A stretch of DNA of 16,389 nucleotides from NCBI GenBank assembly GCA_012515725.1, contig JAAYXU010000153.1, positions 1 through 16,389 on the forward strand, read 5' to 3'. Both the position numbers and the translations under genes were made by a program. Positions 14,227-16,389 of the stretch are shown one piece after another (positions within the stretch are counted from its first letter, which is position 1; each line of letters begins with the position of its first letter). The notes beneath the pieces were generated by a model that saw only the letters and a list, made by a program, of their open reading frames with translations, had not been told where the DNA came from and searched no databases. The DNA is from Clostridiales bacterium. Lineage in GTDB: Bacteria; Bacillota; Clostridia; Christensenellales; UMGS416.

Positions 14227-14637
14227 ATGAATGACCGATCAGAGAAAATATCACCGTCCAAAGAGAATTATTTGAAGGTCATGCTTGGGCTGTCGAACGA
14301 GGAGGGCATCCGTTCGACAGACATCGCAAACGCTCTTGGCGTTTCCAAAGCCAGCGTAAGCAGTATGATGAATATTCTCAGCAAAGAGGGATATGTCACC
14401 AAGGAAAGGTACGGTGTTGTGAACCTGATATTAAGCGGGAGAAATGTGGCTGCCAATATAAAGAGAAGATATGAAGTGCTCGTGCGGTTCCTTCATAATA
14501 TTCTCGGAGTGGAAGCCGAGGTAGCCGCAGAGGACGCCTGCCATATGGAGCACATAATCAGTTCCCAGACAGCGGATCGTATCGATCGGCGGCTGAATGA
14601 ACTGTCCGGATACCCGCATGAAACAAAAATACTATAA
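14227..14637 (+). CDS. DtxR/MntR family metal-dependent transcriptional regulator, atypical
   Basis: The 136-residue protein has a winged helix-turn-helix (about residues 25-68, IRSTDIANALGVSKASVSSMMN and LSKEGYVTKERYG). A helical dimerisation and metal-binding domain follows. Family members repress metal-uptake or homeostasis genes when loaded with Fe or Mn. In the domain that would bind metal, Cys105, Glu108 and His109 (EDACHMEHIIS) match the DtxR ligands Cys102, Glu105 and His106. However, the position of DtxR His79 is Tyr82, Glu83 is Val86, His98 is Ala101 and Met10 is Asn14. The ancillary metal site is therefore missing. No SH3-like C-terminal domain is present, as in MntR. AGAGGATC lies about ten bases before ATG 14227. 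DUF5320 follows after 35 bases in the same operon. Confidence 0.85.
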   Translation: MNDRSEKISPSKENYLKVMLGLSNEEGIRSTDIANALGVSKASVSSMMNILSKEGYVTKERYGVVNLILSGRNVAANIKRRYEVLVRFLHNILGVEAEVAAEDACHMEHIISSQTADRIDRRLNELSGYPHETKIL

Positions 14638-14672
14638 AAAGGGTTTAATAATATCTGAAAGGAGGTGATAAG

Positions 14673-15008
14673 ATGCCACGAGGAGATCGAACAGGTCCCA
14701 TGGGAATGGGGCCCATGACAGGAAGAGGCGCGGGCTATTGCGCGGGTTATGCGGTGCCGGGCTATGCAAATCCGATTGGATTCGCGGGAGGTTTTGGCTG
14801 CGGATTCGGCAGAGGACGCGGATTCCGGAGGATGTACTATGCGACCGGCTTTCCGGGATGGGCGCGTTATGGATACCCAGCGCATCCCCGGGCAAACGAA
14901 GGAGCCGCCGACGAAAAAGAGTTTTTAAACAATCAGGTGGACTTTCTGGAAGGACAGCTTCGTGAGATAAAAAAGCGCCTTGCGAACCTAAAGGAAGACA
15001 ACGAATAA
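14673..15008 (+). CDS. DUF5320 family protein
   Basis: The 111-residue protein starts with the signature MPRGDRTGPMGMGPMTGRGA, followed by a Gly/Tyr/Phe-rich stretch (to about residue 65) that holds GCGFGRGRGF. It ends in a predicted coiled coil (about 82-109, FLNNQVDFLEGQLREIKKRL). This layout is that of DUF5320 proteins, which are often found beside NifX/NifB-like dinitrogenase-cofactor-family genes in anaerobic bacteria and archaea. Their function is not established. A near-perfect AAAGGAGGTGAT (14658-14669) sits just before ATG 14673, which suggests strong translation. It is the second gene of the regulator operon and is followed by a strong terminator. Confidence 0.82.
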   Translation: MPRGDRTGPMGMGPMTGRGAGYCAGYAVPGYANPIGFAGGFGCGFGRGRGFRRMYYATGFPGWARYGYPAHPRANEGAADEKEFLNNQVDFLEGQLREIKKRLANLKEDNE

Positions 15009-15019
15009 TCCTCTGACCT

Positions 15020-15067
15020 ATGAGAATAAGGCAGGCGGCAATTCCCGCCTTATTCTCATCTATTTTT
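15020..15067 (+). terminator. Rho-independent terminator after the DUF5320 gene
   Basis: ATGAGAATAAGGC (15020-15032) and GCCTTATTCTCAT (15047-15059) pair perfectly over 13 bases. CTATTTTT follows, ending at 15067. It separates the regulator/DUF5320 unit from the next promoter. Confidence 0.85.
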
Positions 15068-15106
15068 CAGATAGGAGTATGTCCCATGGCCAGCACATCA
15101 AATCGA

Positions 15107-15163
15107 TATTGACATATGACCACTATAAGGCTACAATAATGGTTGTGAGCATAAGACCATAAT
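15107..15163 (+). promoter_or_regulatory. Promoter and proposed operator of the metallo-beta-lactamase-fold gene
   Basis: TTGACA (15109-15114) and TACAAT (15132-15137) have a 17-base spacer. TATTGACATATG (15107-15118) is identical to the element at 14091-14102. GCATAAGACCATAAT (15149-15163) matches GCATACGACAATAAT at 14130-14144 in 13 of 15 bases. The inner inverted repeat, TATGACCACTA and TTGTGAGCATA, is looser (8 of 11). The spacing between the two shared blocks is three bases longer than at the first site. Confidence 0.7.
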
Positions 15164-15193
15164 CATGCGCGAAACTTAGGAGTTGCCTGATAT

Positions 15194-16018
15194 ATGAAAA
15201 TCCATATCCTCTCGGATAACAGGACGAGAAAACGGAATATACTGGCGGAGCATGGGCTATCCATATTCATCGAGCATGAGAATGCCAACATTTTGTTTGA
15301 CACCGGGCAGTCCGACGTTTATGTCCGAAACGCCCCAGAGATGGGTGTGGATCTGCGTCGAACGGATTGCATTGTGCTCAGCCATGGGCACTATGACCAT
15401 TGCGGAGGACTGGTTGCTTTCTCCAAATCCAATCATTTTCCCGGCATCTATGCGCATGAGGCGGCCTTTGAAAAAAAATACGCTAAAAATCCAGACGGGA
15501 CATTGCGTGAGATCGGAATACCGTGGCCCTGTGACGAGCATCAGGGTATAAAAAACAACCTCATAGCAACAAACAAAAATACCAGGATAGCGCCGGGTAT
15601 CCACCTGTGCGCAGAGATACCCAGCACAGTGCCGTTTGAAGGAGTGCCCGTAGGCTTTTACTGCGGAAATGAGGAAAACAAAGCGCCAGACATGATGAAG
15701 GACGAGCAAATGCTCGTGTTTTACGGCGATAAGGGACTTTCGGTATTTCTTGGGTGTAGCCATCCGGGCATTGTGAATTGCCTGAATTATGCAAAAAAGC
15801 TGTTTCCCGATAAAAAAATTCATACGCTGGTAGCAGGGATGCATTTGGAGAGCGCAACCCCTCTGCGCCTGCAGCTCACGATTCAGCACATAATTGACAT
15901 GGATATTGGAATGGTTATACCCCTGCATTGTACGGGAATATTCGCCATCTGCGAGATGAAACGATTTTTGGCAGAGCGGTGCCATCCGTTGTGTGCGGGA
16001 GATTCCATAGAGCTGTAA
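15194..16018 (+). CDS. Metallo-beta-lactamase-fold hydrolase
   Basis: The 274-residue protein has the metallo-beta-lactamase fold and no signal peptide. The metal motif HxHxDH is intact at His64, His66, Asp68 and His69 (LSHGHYDHCGG). Candidate further ligands are His190 in LGCSHPG and His245 in PLHCTG. The overall pattern (ILFDTGQSDVYVRNA, LGCSHPGIVN, GMHLES) resembles the COG1237 group that includes methanopterin-related RFA-P synthase-like proteins, but the substrate of bacterial members is not known. AGGAG at 15178-15182 is 11 bases from ATG 15194, slightly far. It is in the same block as DUF5320 and a NifX-like gene, a recurrent association that hints at a cofactor or metal-centre role. 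Confidence 0.85.
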   Translation: MKIHILSDNRTRKRNILAEHGLSIFIEHENANILFDTGQSDVYVRNAPEMGVDLRRTDCIVLSHGHYDHCGGLVAFSKSNHFPGIYAHEAAFEKKYAKNPDGTLREIGIPWPCDEHQGIKNNLIATNKNTRIAPGIHLCAEIPSTVPFEGVPVGFYCGNEENKAPDMMKDEQMLVFYGDKGLSVFLGCSHPGIVNCLNYAKKLFPDKKIHTLVAGMHLESATPLRLQLTIQHIIDMDIGMVIPLHCTGIFAICEMKRFLAERCHPLCAGDSIEL

Positions 16019-16097
16019 ACCGGCAGAGGTGAGTCAGCGGGATCCGTGAGCCGCGTATGGCCTGCGATGAGAAGAAAACAAAACGGAGGAATGGAAA

Positions 16098-16389
16098 ATG
16101 AAATTAGTGTTGCCGGTAGAAAGCAAGTCTCTTGATGCGCCTGTCTGTCCTTACTTTGGGCGGACTCCCTTCTACGTGTTGTTCGACACAGACAGTGGAG
16201 AGCATGAATTCCTCGATAACGATGCCGTCACAAGCCAGGGCGGAGCCGGTGTCAGGGCCTCGCAGGCACTCGTGAACAGCGGCGCAGAAGTCCTTATCAC
16301 CTACCGCTGCGGTGAGAATGCCGCTCGGGTTCTCGGTGCTGCCGGTATAAAAATGTATAGGGCAAAGGATGGCGCCGCCAATGACAATA
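16098..16389 (+). CDS. Dinitrogenase iron-molybdenum cofactor family protein (NifX/NifB-like), partial
   Basis: The first 97 residues are visible; the gene runs off the window. The sequence, with MKLVLPVESKSLDAPVCPYFGR and then YVLFDTDSGEHEFLDNDA, QGGAGVRASQALVNSGAEVLI and NAARVLGAAGIKMYRA, is characteristic of the small alpha/beta domain shared by NifX, NifY and the C-terminus of NifB. Many stand-alone copies occur in anaerobes that do not fix nitrogen, with unknown role. Nothing here shows nitrogenase genes. GGAGG (16085-16089) lies eight bases before ATG 16098. The 79-base gap after the metallo-beta-lactamase-fold gene shows no terminator, so the two are probably co-transcribed. Confidence 0.9.
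   Translation, partial: MKLVLPVESKSLDAPVCPYFGRTPFYVLFDTDSGEHEFLDNDAVTSQGGAGVRASQALVNSGAEVLITYRCGENAARVLGAAGIKMYRAKDGAANDN

Noticed and set aside
16098..16389. Evidence for nitrogen fixation
   Set aside because: The NifX/NifB-like domain is widespread as a stand-alone protein in anaerobes without nitrogenase, and no nif structural gene is visible.

Overview
The window looks like a chromosomal segment of a GC-rich, endospore-forming member of the Bacillota, most likely a clostridial lineage. Evidence for this: strong AGGAGG-type ribosome binding sites, CotF-type spore coat genes, a LysM/GH18 spore-cortex-type hydrolase, a SAM-I riboswitch in front of metK, and the recX and recD2/comF families. 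Species cannot be told from the sequence. There are no rRNA or tRNA genes, no insertion sequences and no CRISPR array.

Layout, left to right. (1) 1-153: the tail of an upstream gene and its terminator. (2) 278-4752: a tight three-gene operon of a MoxR AAA+ ATPase, a DUF58 membrane protein and a membrane transglutaminase-like protein. (3) 4768-5412, reverse: recX, divergent from (4) 5497-6009, two small spore coat genes. (5) 6095-7255, reverse: a holin plus a signal-less Amidase_3/SPOR amidase resembling the mother-cell-lysis enzyme CwlC. (6) 7348-12635: a consensus promoter, a leader with a frame-interrupted small membrane ORF, a SAM-I riboswitch with terminator, then metK, recD2, comF and a ribulose-phosphate 3-epimerase family gene. 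(7) 12650-13936, reverse: a LysM-LysM-GH18 spore hydrolase. (8) 14093-16389: an A-richer block with an atypical DtxR-like regulator, a DUF5320 protein, a metallo-beta-lactamase-fold protein and the start of a NifX/NifB-like (dinitrogenase cofactor family) protein.

How the parts may work together. Segments 4, 5 and 7 form a sporulation/cell-wall theme: coat proteins, a possible mother-cell lysis pair and a cortex-lytic glycosidase. Segment 6 is housekeeping expression that begins under SAM control. Segment 8 looks like a metal or cofactor module. Its two promoters share nearly the same two-part sequence element around -35 and just after -10, which suggests one regulator, plausibly the DtxR-like protein, acting on both transcription units. 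The shared operator with its unusual regulator, and the holin/CwlC-like pair, are the least ordinary content of the window.
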